Below are positions 35,345 to 47,256 of a DNA stretch of 64,000 nucleotides, piece after piece (position 1 is the first letter of the stretch; the number at the start of each line of letters is the position of its first letter). The stretch is from Boswellia sacra (lineage: Eukaryota > Streptophyta > Magnoliopsida > Sapindales > Burseraceae), in the NCBI GenBank assembly GCA_013180625.2, contig SNVD02010473.1:1612001-1676000 (forward strand), written 5' to 3'. A program made the translations under genes and the position numbers. Below the pieces are notes generated by a model. That model was not told where the DNA came from. It saw only the letters and a program-made list of their open reading frames with translations, and ran no database searches.

Positions 35345-35500
35345 CATCGTAATGCGATTGCTCAAAGGCCAAGAGATTTGTGAATAGACCTTCTGTTTCA
35401 TTAATTATTCTTAATTTCGGAATTCCCAGAATCCCAATTTTCGACTATTATGTCAATCAAATAAAAGTTTGCTTCAACTCCACTTAAAAACCATATAATC
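35345..35500 (-). pseudogene. DUF247 relic (copy Y)
   Basis: The minus strand encodes KLRIINETEGLFTNLLAFEQ, the DUF247 segment corresponding to YRNLLAFE in the long frame, preceded by a degraded strand region. It is close to copy X at 4650-4760. Only about 50 codons are recognisable and no C-terminal anchor is present. Confidence 0.68.
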
Positions 35501-35720
35501 AGTATAGTTTGATTTGTAAAATTTTTAGTTCACATTCTAGTAACACCATTTAACCAAAAGAAATTACAAAGGAATGACGACATTCAGCTTTTGTACAGGA
35601 TAATAAATTGTTTTATCATTGGGTACGAGATAGCTTAATGGATTCAAAGATATCTTCTACTGTGGAGTAAAGGCATGGTAATCAAATCATTGAATGGAGC
35701 AAGGTGGTCCTTCTAAATTA
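35501..35720. other. Conserved flank of DUF247 relic Y
   Basis: Matches 4850-5065 and 47257-47490 (tgtacaggataataaattg, tagcttaatggatt, ggtaatcaaatca). See the entry at 4851 for its meaning. Confidence 0.62.
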
Positions 35721-36674
35721 TACCTATTTTTACATCAATTTATATCTATTAGATTTATAATTAAATTTATACAGATTAGTGGTAGGATTTGATTACATGG
35801 AAAGCAAACATCAAGAAAATCTTTTAATGCACATACAATTTTTAATAATTAAGCAAGTAATGATCTTTTTTTCTCTTCAACCTCTCTTTTTGTTTCTATG
35901 TTATCTCTCTCCTGCAATTTATATATAATTTAAATTATTCCTTCATCAATTTTGAAGCAAAATAATCAATAGAAATAATACTTGTTGATTACCTAAAGTA
36001 CAATAATTACTGAAACAACACTATATAATGAATAAAAAAATTAAACTAATATATACAAAACTTCAACATTAGTACTCACGTGAATTCAAATATATAATAT
36101 GTATGCACTAAGAATAATACTACACATATACAAAGTTTATATACAAATTTATATACTAAGTGAGGTGTTATCAAGTGGGTCGTCAGGTGAATGTAAAAAA
36201 GTTAAAGCATAAATGTTAATAAATAATGTGATACTAAATAATTGGCGTCACATGACTTTGTATATAAAATTTTATATACATAGTTTGTATGTATAACATT
36301 ATTCTTACGCTAAACACATTAACTAACCACTTATAACCACAATTTGAAGCTAACACAAATTGTAAGTTATAAAACAAGAGCAACCAAGAAAGAGGAGATT
36401 TACCATATGACTAAATTTCATGTTTCTCTAACAAAACACAAAGCTGATTCATCATGTAAAACATTACTTCTATTGTAACAATTATATACAATCCAGTAGA
36501 TTGCATTTCCAACTTAAATGACACAAATATCATAAAATATGAAAATCAAAATATAATACAAACAATCAGTTATAAGTAGTATTACATACTGGTTCTTCAA
36601 AATTTTCTGATTTAACAAACAATATAACTGAAAACCTTACTAATTAAGCATACAATATTTGGAGTAGTAGGAAG
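35721..36674. other. Intergenic, nothing recognised
   Basis: AT-rich DNA downstream of the minus-strand DUF247 pseudogene, so it may include its old 3' flank. No gene, RNA or clear repeat. Confidence 0.5.
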
Positions 36675-37916
36675 CTATAATGCAACGATAGAACAAATGG
36701 TTTGTGTGAATGTGAGGATGAGAAGCACAACAGCTGCAATGACAGAGATGGCGGCCCAAGGGGTATTGAAATAATTCTGTTTCAAGTTCGCCTTCCATTT
36801 GTGGCGACGGATTCTGCAGTGGGCCTTTAGTTGCCCAACAAGATTACTATAATAAAAATCCACTGGAATCCAGACAGTATCCCTGACAAGTTTTTGAAAA
36901 ATGTTTGGCTCACCTTCAGTATTCCATAGCCAATTTTCGGTTACTCCATTTCGGATGAGTAATTCCACATCATTTCGATTTTTGACTGATGACTAGAATG
37001 TAGTCACTCAAATGGTGGGATCTCCTGTGAAATTGCTCAAAGGCTAGGAGATTTCTGTATAAGGGCTCTGTGCTAGTACATACGTCCAACTTTGGAATTT
37101 CCAAAACCCGATTGTCGAATTCTATTTCAAATAAATGTTTGTTTAACCCCAACTTAAACTTGACACCAGCTTGGTGAAGTTCTGTAATGGTAGGTATAGA
37201 CAGAGTTCCCTTATACTCTTTTTTATTGTCCAGCTCCGTTGGTTGAAGACAAAGTCTTAAAAAATCAATAAAATGTTTTGCTTCAGAAAGCTGGGCTTGT
37301 ATAACACTGTTTTCTAGCGGGAAAATATTAATCAAACATTGCGGGAGATTTTTTATTACTACAGAAAAGGGAAGTTGTCCCAGCATGTAATGGCCAGGAG
37401 ACACTGCACTCTTGGCTATATTAAACAAGCCCTCAAGAATGAACAATGGAAGCTGATTTTCTAGCTTCCATATATCTTCCATTATTTCAATTTCCATGAA
37501 AAGTTGTCTTGGACCCAATAACAACTCAATGACGAAGACCGCATCCACTAAAATCATTTTTACGAACTCGTCACTTGAAAGATTAATGGTTTCTGCATAA
37601 CATGCACGCAAATCTGCTTCTTTATGCTTTATATGTCTAAGAAACACTTCAATGCTTACCTCAGTTCGTTGAAGAAAATCTTGTAGGTATGCTATCTTAT
37701 GCTCTTCCATAGCTTTAAATTCTTCCCTGCCATAGTGAAAAGGGCCAATGGAAATTGTTCCTGGTTTGCATTGGCTTTCAGCTAACTGTCGGAATCGGGG
37801 AGGAATTCTATAGATGCAACACGTTTCAGATAAGGGATGCAAGGTTTCAATCTTCACTCTCAAAGAATCGGCTATAACTTCTTAAATTCAGTCAATTCGA
37901 GGTCCCTGTTATTCAT
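36675..37916 (-). pseudogene. Near full-length DUF247 pseudogene
   Basis: Two long blocks (36675-36968 and 36970-37863) together cover nearly the whole DUF247 protein: CCIYRIPPR and PGTISIGPFHYG at the N-terminus, DEFVKMILVDAVFVIELLL, DIWKLENQLPLFILEGLF, YRNLLAFEQ, and the anchor SVIAAVVLLILTFTQTI. A deletion of a few bases near 36970, next to ILVISQ, shifts the frame. The plausible ATG at 37914-37916 reads MNNRDLE and meets a stop near 37874 because of a second shift just before ADSL. The copy is closely related to the frame at 10250-11491. Two shifts make it a likely pseudogene, unless the assembly is wrong. Confidence 0.85.
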
Positions 37917-38598
37917 CTTTTGGTTGCTGCACAATCAACATGTAATCAGTTAAAACACAGAAAACCTCTCCTATAAAAGTTAATCATGTATGAAAATTAT
38001 CAGTAAATTACAGACTATATACAAATAAGGATCTATAAACACCTAAAAATTACTCTCTAGTCTCTACACCCAAGTAATAAGTACACTCAATATGATTAAA
38101 AAAAAAAAGAATTTATCATGCTTATAGTTTTAAATATAGTCTGTATATGTTTAATGCATGATTAATATACAATAAAGCAGAAGTACATGAAAATTGTGAA
38201 AAAAAAAATGATGACAAAGTAATTCAAACAAAAAAAATATATAAATTAATAAGTCATAGTATATGGATATGCATTTTTTTTTCACAGTATTTTGTGATTC
38301 AGTCAAATAATAAAAAAATATTTAAATCTTCATCTTTTGTACTAGCTATTTCTTTCTAAATATTTGTTTCACTTTTTCTGAGCTGAATCCTAATATATTA
38401 GATCTTTATAACGAATCAGAAGGTAATCTAGTGATTAAACTACCAATATTGCAATCTGTTGTTTATTTTTTTATTTTTTTCAAAATGAATAAAAAATGTC
38501 TCTTAATACATATATGATGCATTAATTCTTGCAGACATTAGCATTTTGGTAAAATCTAAAACTTAATTATAAATTTTTTTATTATAGAATTTTTTTTT
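37917..38598. other. Upstream flank of the DUF247 pseudogene
   Basis: Homologous to 11500-12540 upstream of the other DUF247 frame. An acceptor-like ttgattgtgcag (minus strand, about 37930) precedes the ATG, which suggests a leader intron. Similarity stops near 38598, where the truncated copia element begins. Confidence 0.55.
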
Positions 38599-38607
38599 TA
38601 TCCTGGT

Positions 38608-41600
38608 ACCTAGATAGAGGAGCTACAGATCACATCACCTCTAGTATGAAGAACATGAGTTTATCTTATGAATATCATGGAACTGAAAATGTGCAAGTCG
38701 GTAATGGTAATATTCTACCTATATTGCATATTGGTTGTTCTTTACTGCAGTGTTCACTACATTCAAAGTCAATAGTGCTTAATAAAATTCTTCATGTTCC
38801 TGGCATTACAAAAGACTTGTTAAGCATTTCTAAGTTACTTTAGGATAATGATGGATTATCTGTGGAGTTTCATCCTTCCTTTTGTCTTATCAAGGACAAG
38901 AAAACCAATGCAATACTGCTTCATGGCAAGCTTGAAAGAGAACTATACAAGCTCACTTCAACTGGTGACAGCAGCTTTATAGAACATTTATCTGCTAATG
39001 TACAACATGTTTCTTTGTATTCATGTGTGGTTAATAAATGCACATTTGAGTTTAATACAATTCTGTGGCATAAGAGGCTTGGCCACCCAAATGCAAATGT
39101 ATTAACTCATGAAGCATCACAATGTAAACTGTTTTCTAGTAAAGCTAATAACAAGCTGCAATGTATATCCTGTCATTTTGGAAAAGAATGTCATGCATCA
39201 TATCCTGTTTCTTCGAAAGTTATAACTCAGTCACTTGAGGTAGTGTATGCTGATGTGTAGGGACCCGCTCCAGCAAAATCCATTGATGGCTATACATACT
39301 ACCTGCTATTTGTAGATGGCCACAGTAAATACAGTTGGATTTATCAACTGCAATCTAAGGGAGATGTTGCTAAAATATTTCCTCTTTTTCTAAATCTGGT
39401 TGAGAGACAGTTTAACACTAAACTCAAGTGTTTGCAAACTGATTGGGGTGATGAATTTCGACCTTTGAAACCCTTACTTGATAATCTTGGCATTGTTTTC
39501 AGACATTCATGTCCTTATATACATCAACAAAGTGGTGCTGTGGAAAGAAGACATAGAACTGTAGTAGAAATGGGACTAACAATGCTGGCTGAAGCTGCTT
39601 TCCCTTTCAAGTTTTGGTGGCATGCTTTCCATACAGCCACCTATTTGCTCAATAGATTGCCTACTGCAGTGTTACATTTTGAGTCTCCTTATCAAAAACT
39701 ATATCACAGATAGCCTAATTTTGCAATGCTGACGGTCTTTGGGTGTGCTTGCTTTCCCAATCTCAGACCTTACAACCAACACAAATTTGCTTTTCATACA
39801 TCCACTTGTGTGTTTCTTGGATACAGTAGCTGTCACAAAGGTTACCTATGCTTACATTCCTCAGGTAGAATTTATGTCTCTAAAAGTGTTACTTTTTATG
39901 AAAACATATTTCCCTTCAAAACCACAACAGATTTCAAACACACAGAATCTGCAACAGCTTCTGCTAACACCAATACAGCTTCCAATCCCTGGATCTTTCT
40001 AGCCAATTTTCTTTACAGACATACTCAGCCTGTCTATAATACACCTACTGAGCTGTCTACTACTTCAACTCCAATTACACAAGCTTCTTCTTCTTCTTCT
40101 CCTGTCTTATCTCCTATACAGAATCCTATTCTCTCAAATGTTTCTTCTCCTACACTTCATTCAAATGCAGAAAATTCTCAGACTGCCTGTGCACCAGTTG
40201 CTGTTTCATCTAAAACTCAGCACATTAATATGCATCCTATGATCACTCGGGCTAAAGCTGGTATCTTCAAGCCTAAGGTATTTCAACTTAATACATCAAA
40301 CTTATTATTAACCAGTGAACCAGTTACAGTTTCTCAGGCATTATCCTCTCCTCACTGGAAAGAAGCAATGCAGACTGAGTTTAATGCTCTTCTTGCTAAT
40401 CAAACTTGGTCTTTAGTTCCTACTGCTGATGATATACATATTGTGGAAAATAAATAGGTATTTAGAATCAAATACAACTCTAATGGTACAATTCAGAGAT
40501 ACAAAGCAAGGTTAGTTGCCAAGGGATTTCAACAATCTGCTTACACAAGTCATTATATGGCCTAAAGCAAGCCCCTCGAGCCTGGTTTGACAGACTCAAA
40601 AGTGTTTTGCTTCAGTGGGGGTTTGTGATGTCAGTAGTTGATACCAGCCTCTTCATTTACAAACAAGAAAGTGTCCTTATTCTTCTACTGGTATATGTGG
40701 ATGATATCTTAATTACAGGCAATGATGCTTTCAAAGTTCAGCAGGTTATCAAAGATCCAAATACACAATTTGCTCTTAAATTATTGGGTGATGTGAACTA
40801 CCTTCTTGGCTTTGAAGTTCATAGAACTTCAAATTCATTACTGTTAACTCAAAAAAAGTATGTTAGGGATCTATTAAAGAAATGCAACATGCTGGAAGCA
40901 AAGAAAGCTAGAACACCTATGGTAGCAAACCTAAAACTGTCAAGTAGTGACTGTGAAATGTTTGAACAGCCAGCTCTTTATAGAAGCATTATTGGTGCAT
41001 TGCAGTACCTATCCATGTCAAGACCTGATATATCGTTTGCTGTCAATAAATTAAGTCAGTTTCTTCAATCACCAACTATCTTACACTGGCAGGCTTGCAA
41101 AAGGATATTAAGATATATCAAAGGAACTTCAGATTATAGACTATTGTTTCAACCTATGCAGTCTCTCAGCCTAATAGGATACAGTGATGCAGATTGGGCA
41201 AGTTCTGTAGATGACAGAAAGTCCACATCCGGATGTTGCATATATCTAGGAGGAAACTTAGTATATTGGTCTTCAAAGAAACAAAAAGTTGTGGCAAGAT
41301 CATCAACAGAATTCGAATACAGAGCATTATCTCAGGCCTCAACTGAAGATATTTGGCTGCAAAGTTTACTGACAGAGTTAGGATTTCAGCTTCAGGACAC
41401 ATCTATATTATGGTGTGACAATAAAGAAGCAAAGTCCTTAGCAGCCAATCCAGTGTTTCATGCTCGCACTAAACATAGAGAAGTAGATGTGCACTTCATC
41501 AGAGAAAAAATTCTGTCAAAACAATTGACTGTAAAGCATGTGTCAACCGAATTTCAAGTAGCTGATATCATGACCAAGCCTTTAGCAGAAGCTAGATTTG

Positions 41601-41686
41601 AATTCCTTAGAGAGAAACTTAATGTTGATGCTAAGAATAAGTCTGATGCAGAGAACAAGCTTGCTGGATCAAGCAATCCCAGCTAA
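38608..41686 (+). pseudogene. Copia element 2 pol remnant
   Basis: The order is a protease stub, GAG-pre-integrase with LWHKRLGHPNANVL (near 39065), an integrase core with LQTDWGDEF and AVERRHRT (near 39435-39555), a Ser/Thr/Pro-rich linker (39950-40220), the start of RT ending at RLVAKGFQQ (near 40535), then directly the later RT motif GLKQAPRAWFD (near 40565). The RT palm between these motifs, roughly 90 residues, has been deleted. The long block 40607-41686 contains YVDDILITGND, SMSRPDISFAVN and the whole RNase H. Stops occur at 38841, 39258, 39711 and 40455. Confidence 0.87.
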
Positions 41687-41699
41687 ACTTGAGAGGGCA

Positions 41700-41944
41700 T
41701 ATTGAAGATATGAGCTGGAAGTTAGTTGGAGGAGTTAGTTAAGAAGAAGCTGAAGGTTGTTAGGAGCTGCTGTATTCTGTTATCCTAGTCAACAGCTGTT
41801 AGTTACAAATAAAAGAATCTTGTATAAATAAGTCAGTGTGTATTGTACTCATTTTAACAAGCATTGAATAAACTGAAAACTTCCGATACAAGCTTCTTTC
41901 AAATCTCTGTTATATGAAACTGATTTCTTCCTCTGTTATATACA
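41700..41944 (+). repeat. 3' LTR of copia element 2
   Basis: About 245 bp after the purine tract ttgagagggca (41689-41699). It begins tattgaag, where a TG start would be usual, contains a TATA box (tataaataa near 41825) and ends near tatataca. Boundaries are inferred from the resumption of DUF247 similarity on the right. Confidence 0.7.
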
Positions 41945-41950
41945 ATCTAA

Positions 41951-42006
41951 CTCAAGGAATCTGCTAACTTCTCAATATCAATTGGTGCATCCTGGCTTTT
42001 GTCCAT
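41951..42006 (-). pseudogene. DUF247 N-terminal stub
   Basis: The minus strand starts with ATG at 42004-42006 and reads MDKSQDAPIDIEKLADSL before copia element 2 takes over. It matches the region just before the long frame at 10250-11491 (QDVSIDIKRLADSL) and shows where a DUF247 start codon normally sits. An acceptor-like agcaagcag lies just upstream. The body of this gene copy is not found next to the element, so a deletion accompanied or followed the insertion. Confidence 0.75.
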
Positions 42007-43639
42007 CTTACTGCTTGCTCTAGTACCAACATATAAAATCCACGAAAATAAGGTAAATACCTTCTATATGAAACTTATTGTTAATAAATTACAAGATTAC
42101 TATAAAACATGAATTATAGAATTTAAAATGACCTTTGCTCTATTTTTGTTCAAAATATATAAACGTGGCTAATATAATCCATACAAACTTTGCAAACTAA
42201 TATGATATGATATAATTGAAGAAGTGAATTTAAAAAATAATGTTCAATGGGTTTATATAAATAAATTTGTATGCATGGATAATTTAAAAGTATAGCAGCA
42301 CTCTATAAACATATATATATATATAATATTTCTTACTTCTTATATCAATTTAAGTAATTTGATCAAAATATTTACATAGTTTAGATTAATCTACAGTTAA
42401 TGCATTTTATAAATGACATATTAATGTATCATCTCAACCATGTAAAATGCTTTAATCTTAAAATTTAAAAACAGTACAAAAAAATAAATGTCATGAATCT
42501 ATCTTCGTATATATAAGCCATATAAGTGTTGTTCATTACTCATACGAAACTAAATGAATAAGATTTATTAGAAAGGAAGAAGATGGTATGGAGGTTAAGC
42601 ATCTGTTTTGTTTCCGAGGAAGGAGAGGCTGAAACCATAAAAGATGAGAGAAAAATAAAGAATGATGTGAAAGAAAATAAAAAATATATATATTAAATCA
42701 AACGCAGACATAATTTCAACAACTTTCTCACTTTCCTATAAAATATATAATATATATAACCAAAATAAAAAAATAAGAATATAGAAACGCTTCAACCGTT
42801 AGATGCAATGAGAAGGCATTTAACCGCTATGCGACTTGGTCCGGACGTAAGGCAATTTACGGGAGTCATAATATATATATATGTGTATGTGTGTGTGTGT
42901 GTGTGTGTAAAATAATGGACTAAATAAAGCATAATTAAATAAAAATTATTTGTAATACTTACGAGTTGAAGATTAATATAACTTGAGAATGAAATTCTGT
43001 TCTTGCGTTCGTCTTGGAGCCTAAATGATGATCAATATCAGCGTCTCATCCTCTGTTCAAGACTTCTAGTGTGTGTCAGCATGAAGGCTCATTGGAGATT
43101 CCTTCTTCAACTAGTTAAGAAAAAGATCATTCTTTGCTGCCTTACGAAGCAAAGGAAAATATTAGTTAATAAAAGGGAAAACATCATGACAAAGTGCAAA
43201 CAGTTATTAAATATGGTTGCATTATATTCATGATTCTCTTTTCCCTACACTCTGTTTATATATAATTCAACACGTTGCCTTCCGGTTCATGCCACAGTGA
43301 AAAATATAAAGGTAAACTAGCTAGTGCCTGCTCTATCACTCATTCATAAAATATCAAAATGAATTTTGAATGCAAGCAAGCCTAGTTTGGTCTAAATTTT
43401 CATCTTTTATTTAACAAATTACAGAGTTAATTCTCATCGCTTAAAGCATTTATAACGTTACACAAGCTAGTTAATTGCAATTTCAACTAAAATGAAAAGT
43501 CTCAGTCATAAGCACATAATCGATCCCTGTTATTCTCTTCTCTCAATAAAGGCATCCTAAGCAAAATCCTGCCAAAGCATATAACAATTGCAAAATAGGA
43601 ATTATAATAAAACTATATAAAATGATCAGTATCCGGAAA
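42007..43639. other. Intergenic; DUF247 upstream flank then shared 3' flank
   Basis: The first 150 bp match DUF247 upstream flanks. 42900-43620 matches 3480-4140. Between them lies AT-rich DNA and a (GT)n run at 42883-42909. No gene is visible; the short frame at 43003-43233 lies in the duplicated flank and is not conserved in the other copy. Confidence 0.55.
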
Positions 43640-44100
43640 ATAAGAGCTGCATGCAGTGACAGAAATTGCGGCCCATGGAGTGTTCAAATAATTTTGTTTT
43701 GAGATTGCCTTCCACTTGTACCTAGAGATTTAGGCATGTAGTAGCTCAAACATATCAGAATAGTATAACATACCTTTTACCATTGTAACAAGGTCTGGGA
43801 AAAGGATAGCTGCACCTTCACTATCCCATTGCCAATTTTCGACAACACCTGACTTGTATGAGTAGTTCAACATCATTGTAGAGTTGATATATAAGTTGAT
43901 TGATGATTATAATGTTGTCATTCAAAAATTTCAAATCACACTGTTGCTGTATAATTGCTCTAAAAGGCCAGCAGGCCAGGAGATTTCTATTCCATTAATT
44001 ACTCCCAATTTTTTAATTTCTAGAATCTCGTTTTCCACTCCTCTTTCAAATATATGTTTGCTTGAACTGCACTTAAAAACCATATAAGTGGTAGTTTGAG
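43640..44100 (-). pseudogene. DUF247 relic (copy Z), cut by an LTR element
   Basis: The minus strand shows KHIFERGVENEILEIKKLGV near 44060-43995, DVELLIQ near 43865, a degraded counterpart of the GVTENWLW motif, and the C-terminal YKWKAI / NYLNTPWAAISV segment near 43725-43650. The order is that of the family, with shifts and stops between blocks. The family anchor is only partly present. Forty bases to the right, a 3.1-kb LTR element interrupts the locus, which resumes at 47257. Confidence 0.75.
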
Positions 44101-44140
44101 GATATAGAGTTTGATTTATAAAGTGTTTAGCATGTAATAT

Positions 44141-44714
44141 TGTTGGAGATAAAAGGTTTAAAACAAACATTTACATTATAAGTTACAATATTTATTTTGA
44201 GATTAATTTCATACGTTACAAGTATAATAAAAACATGAACGTTACGACACTTATTGTTTGTAACGTTCATGCTTTTATTAAGAACTTATAGCTTGGGAGT
44301 TATAATAATTAATTTATAAGTTACCTAAGCTACGAGATTACTATATAAAGGAGTCTTAAAGGTTCTAATATTTATATGATAAATTTTGAGTATTTGATTA
44401 TTTTGAGCAACATATGAAGACAGGTTATTTTCTTCCGGTGATCATACTCATCGAGAAGATAGGTTGCGAGTACTGGTTGTATCTTGAAGTCTTTGAGTAC
44501 CGATTTGACCCGCACGAGGAGAGGACTCTTTGGCTTTAGGACAATGCCTTTGACATGCCTCCCAAATGCTCAGGCCATATATTTCTTACTCTATCTCTTT
44601 ACTTGTTCTATTTATTTAATATATTGTTATGTTAATCTAATTTATATTTTATTATTTCTTTCATGCATTGTTATTTGATTATTTTATTTAGATTTATTAT
44701 AAATATTCCCAACA
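44141..44714 (+). repeat. Left LTR of the non-autonomous element
   Basis: Starts tgttggagataaaagg and ends ttcccaaca. An inverted motif (gaacgttacgacac...gtaacgttcatg) around 44236-44272 lies in the promoter part, and a TATA box (tatataaagg) follows near 44343. The 3' LTR repeats all of this. Confidence 0.92.
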
Positions 44715-46691
44715 ATCTAAAGCCAAAGATATTTTTAGAGTCTTTCAAGTATTTGATTATGGATATATTTTCTCGTGTACTCATTAACAAAATTTTAATG
44801 TTGAAATTGTTAAATACTAAAGTTGCAGCTGAAACAGTTTAGGCTAAATTGATCGGTAGCATACTTTCCAACAACTATCTTGTAAGTATATACCTTAAAG
44901 ATGTCAACGAGGTAACATAAATATTCTCGTTGTTGTTTTTATTTAAACTATACAAATATTAATTATATTAAAGTTTGTTGTTTGTGATATTGGCTACTTA
45001 TTAAATATATGAGAGTTATGTTTTGTGCATATTATTATGAATTAGTTAAATGTCCAATTTATATGTTACTTGCATACATTAAATTTTATTGCACAATTAC
45101 ATGAGTATATTAGAAACTCATTTAAGGATTCAATGTTGAATTTCATTTTTTTTTCAAAGAATATAGATGAGTTAAATGTAGTAGTTTTATAATCAAAACC
45201 TTTCATGAGTTTTTATTATGGTTTAATAAATATTTCAGTTATGAAAATTCTTACTAATGATATTTATTACAGGTTGATTATTTATGATTTAATTAATTTT
45301 ATATGTTGCTAATTAAGTGTGTTATTATTTTGGAGTAAGACAATCTTTAATCTTTATTGCATATTATTATTGATTAAGAATTCAATTTATGAGTTGCATG
45401 CATAAAATTTTTATTACACAATAAAGCATGTGTTTTTCATATATTTAATTAGAAACTCATATGTATGATGGTGTGCTATTAAGTCATAGTTTCTTGGTAT
45501 TATTATGAAGATTAGATGATGACGTCTAAATAATTAATTACTAGAGTATGTTAAGAAGACTAATAGATTATTATAATAATTTATGTAGTTGTATTGAATG
45601 AAATAATAGCATAAATGCTAGTGATCATTATTAAATACATATATAAGTTATATATTATATTTACAATTTTAGCAATAAATATCTTATTAATGTGAGGATT
45701 GAAAAAATATTTTTTAATGTGGGGGTTTTCTTCATTTGATGGTTGTTAATGTTTTTATGATATTTGGAGAAAAGAAATGATATCATAAGTTATTAAATGA
45801 TTATTAATTTTGGGTATGAGTTTGAAAATATTATTACTTATGAGGTGATTAAGTGCTCATTAAATTTGCTTTATTGTCTTTAATATTCTTATGCTCTCTA
45901 ACCTTTTTTTTGTGAAATATTTAATATTATTTAAGAGAGTTAGTGGGAGCATTCATCAAAATAATGGGAACAAGTTCTCAAAGATGAAGTCAATGAGATT
46001 TTATGCAATTATAAAGATTTTCAGTATGCTAATTAATTAATTAAATTGTCGAGGGGGATGTGCTTAAGCCCAAAGGGAGTCACTTAGGGAAGTAACCCAA
46101 CCTCTGTGATTAGAGATCCCATGAAGGAGGTTCAATAGGCAGAAACAATCCGTATTGTGTGACTTGTTAAGCACAACTATAATGACATATCTTAGAGGAG
46201 ATATGATCCTGCTCATCCATATGACAAAGTGCTTGTTATATGTGATGTTAGGAAGGACATTTATCTTGAATGAGTCCAAAGACTAGATGCTCTTGCGAGG
46301 TATAGGTCACATATACCTTTTGAGGACTCACCTAAGTGAGAGCGTCGTGAGGGCCGCGACTGTGAGAATTGGGCTGTTCTCTAAAACTCTCATGAGAATC
46401 AAGATTAAGCGCATGGCCATTAATAGCGCTAACCTGCCAAAACCATGTCTTCGTTGATATTATGTGTGTGATAGTTTAAAATTTAGTCAAGAAATCGAGT
46501 TCAAGAATTTGTTCACTCAGGTTTCTCAAATGGATACTACTAACACTAAGTGTAGGTTCAAACCTGAAAGGTAACTATACCCATTGCATAATAGAAGGTT
46601 GCTTTTTATATATAATTTTTATTTTATGCAAATTTTTATCTTGATATTTTATTTTATAAAGCTTTAAAGTTTTAAACCTTTTGTGGGGGAC

Positions 46692-47256
46692 TGTTGGAGA
46701 TAAAAGGTTTAAAACAAACATTTACATTATAAGTTACAATATTTATTTTGAGATTAATTTCATACGTTACAAGTATAATAAAAACATGAACGTTACGACA
46801 CTTATTATTTGTAACATTCATGCTTTTATTAAGAACTTATAGCTTGGGAGTTACAATAATTAATTTATAAGTTACCTAAGCTACGAGATTACTATATAAA
46901 GGAGTCTTATATGATAAATTTTGAGTATTTGATGATTTTGAGCAACCGCGACACATGAAGACAGGTTATTTTCTTCCGGTGATCGTACTCATCGAGAAAA
47001 TAGGTTGCAAGCACTGGGTTGTATCTTGAAGCTTTTGAGTACCGATTTGACCCGCACGAGGAGAGGACTCTTTGACTTTAGGACATTGCCTTTGACATGC
47101 CTCCCAAATACTCAGGCCATATATTTCTTAATCTATCTCTTTACTTATTCTATTTATTTAATATATTGTTATGTTAATCTAATTTATATTTTATTATTTC
47201 TTTCATGCATTGTTATTTGGTTGTTTTATTTAGATTTATTATAAATATTTTCAACA
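46692..47256 (+). repeat. Right LTR of the non-autonomous element
   Basis: 565 bp and close to the left copy. Differences include loss of the aaggttctaatatt stretch and gain of a few bases (caaccgcgacacatg). Ends ttttcaaca before the duplicated aatat. Confidence 0.92.

Larger units (their letters stand above)
38599..41944 (+). mobile_element. 5'-truncated Ty1/copia element (Ale/Retrofit-like)
   Basis: The element starts abruptly inside the protease (DRGATDHIT near 38615) and runs through integrase, RT and RNase H to a polypurine tract and one 3' LTR. The left LTR, primer site and gag are absent. RNase H wording (YWSSKKQKVVARSSTE, ARTKHREVDVHFI) and the short LTR resemble the Ale/Retrofit lineage. 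On the right it abuts an N-terminal DUF247 stub. Confidence 0.85.
44141..47256 (+). mobile_element. Non-autonomous LTR retrotransposon, 3.1 kb, no gag-pol
   Basis: Two similar LTRs (574 and 565 bp, tgttgg...caaca) bound a 1977-bp interior, with a perfect 5-bp target duplication aatat (44136-44140, 47257-47261). A purine tract (ttttgtgggggac) precedes the right LTR. The interior has only tiny reading frames and no recognisable gag, protease, RT or integrase motif, so it must rely on proteins of another element. Its size is between TRIM and typical LARD elements. LTR termini and purine tract look copia-like. No tRNA primer site is obvious after the left LTR. Confidence 0.9.
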
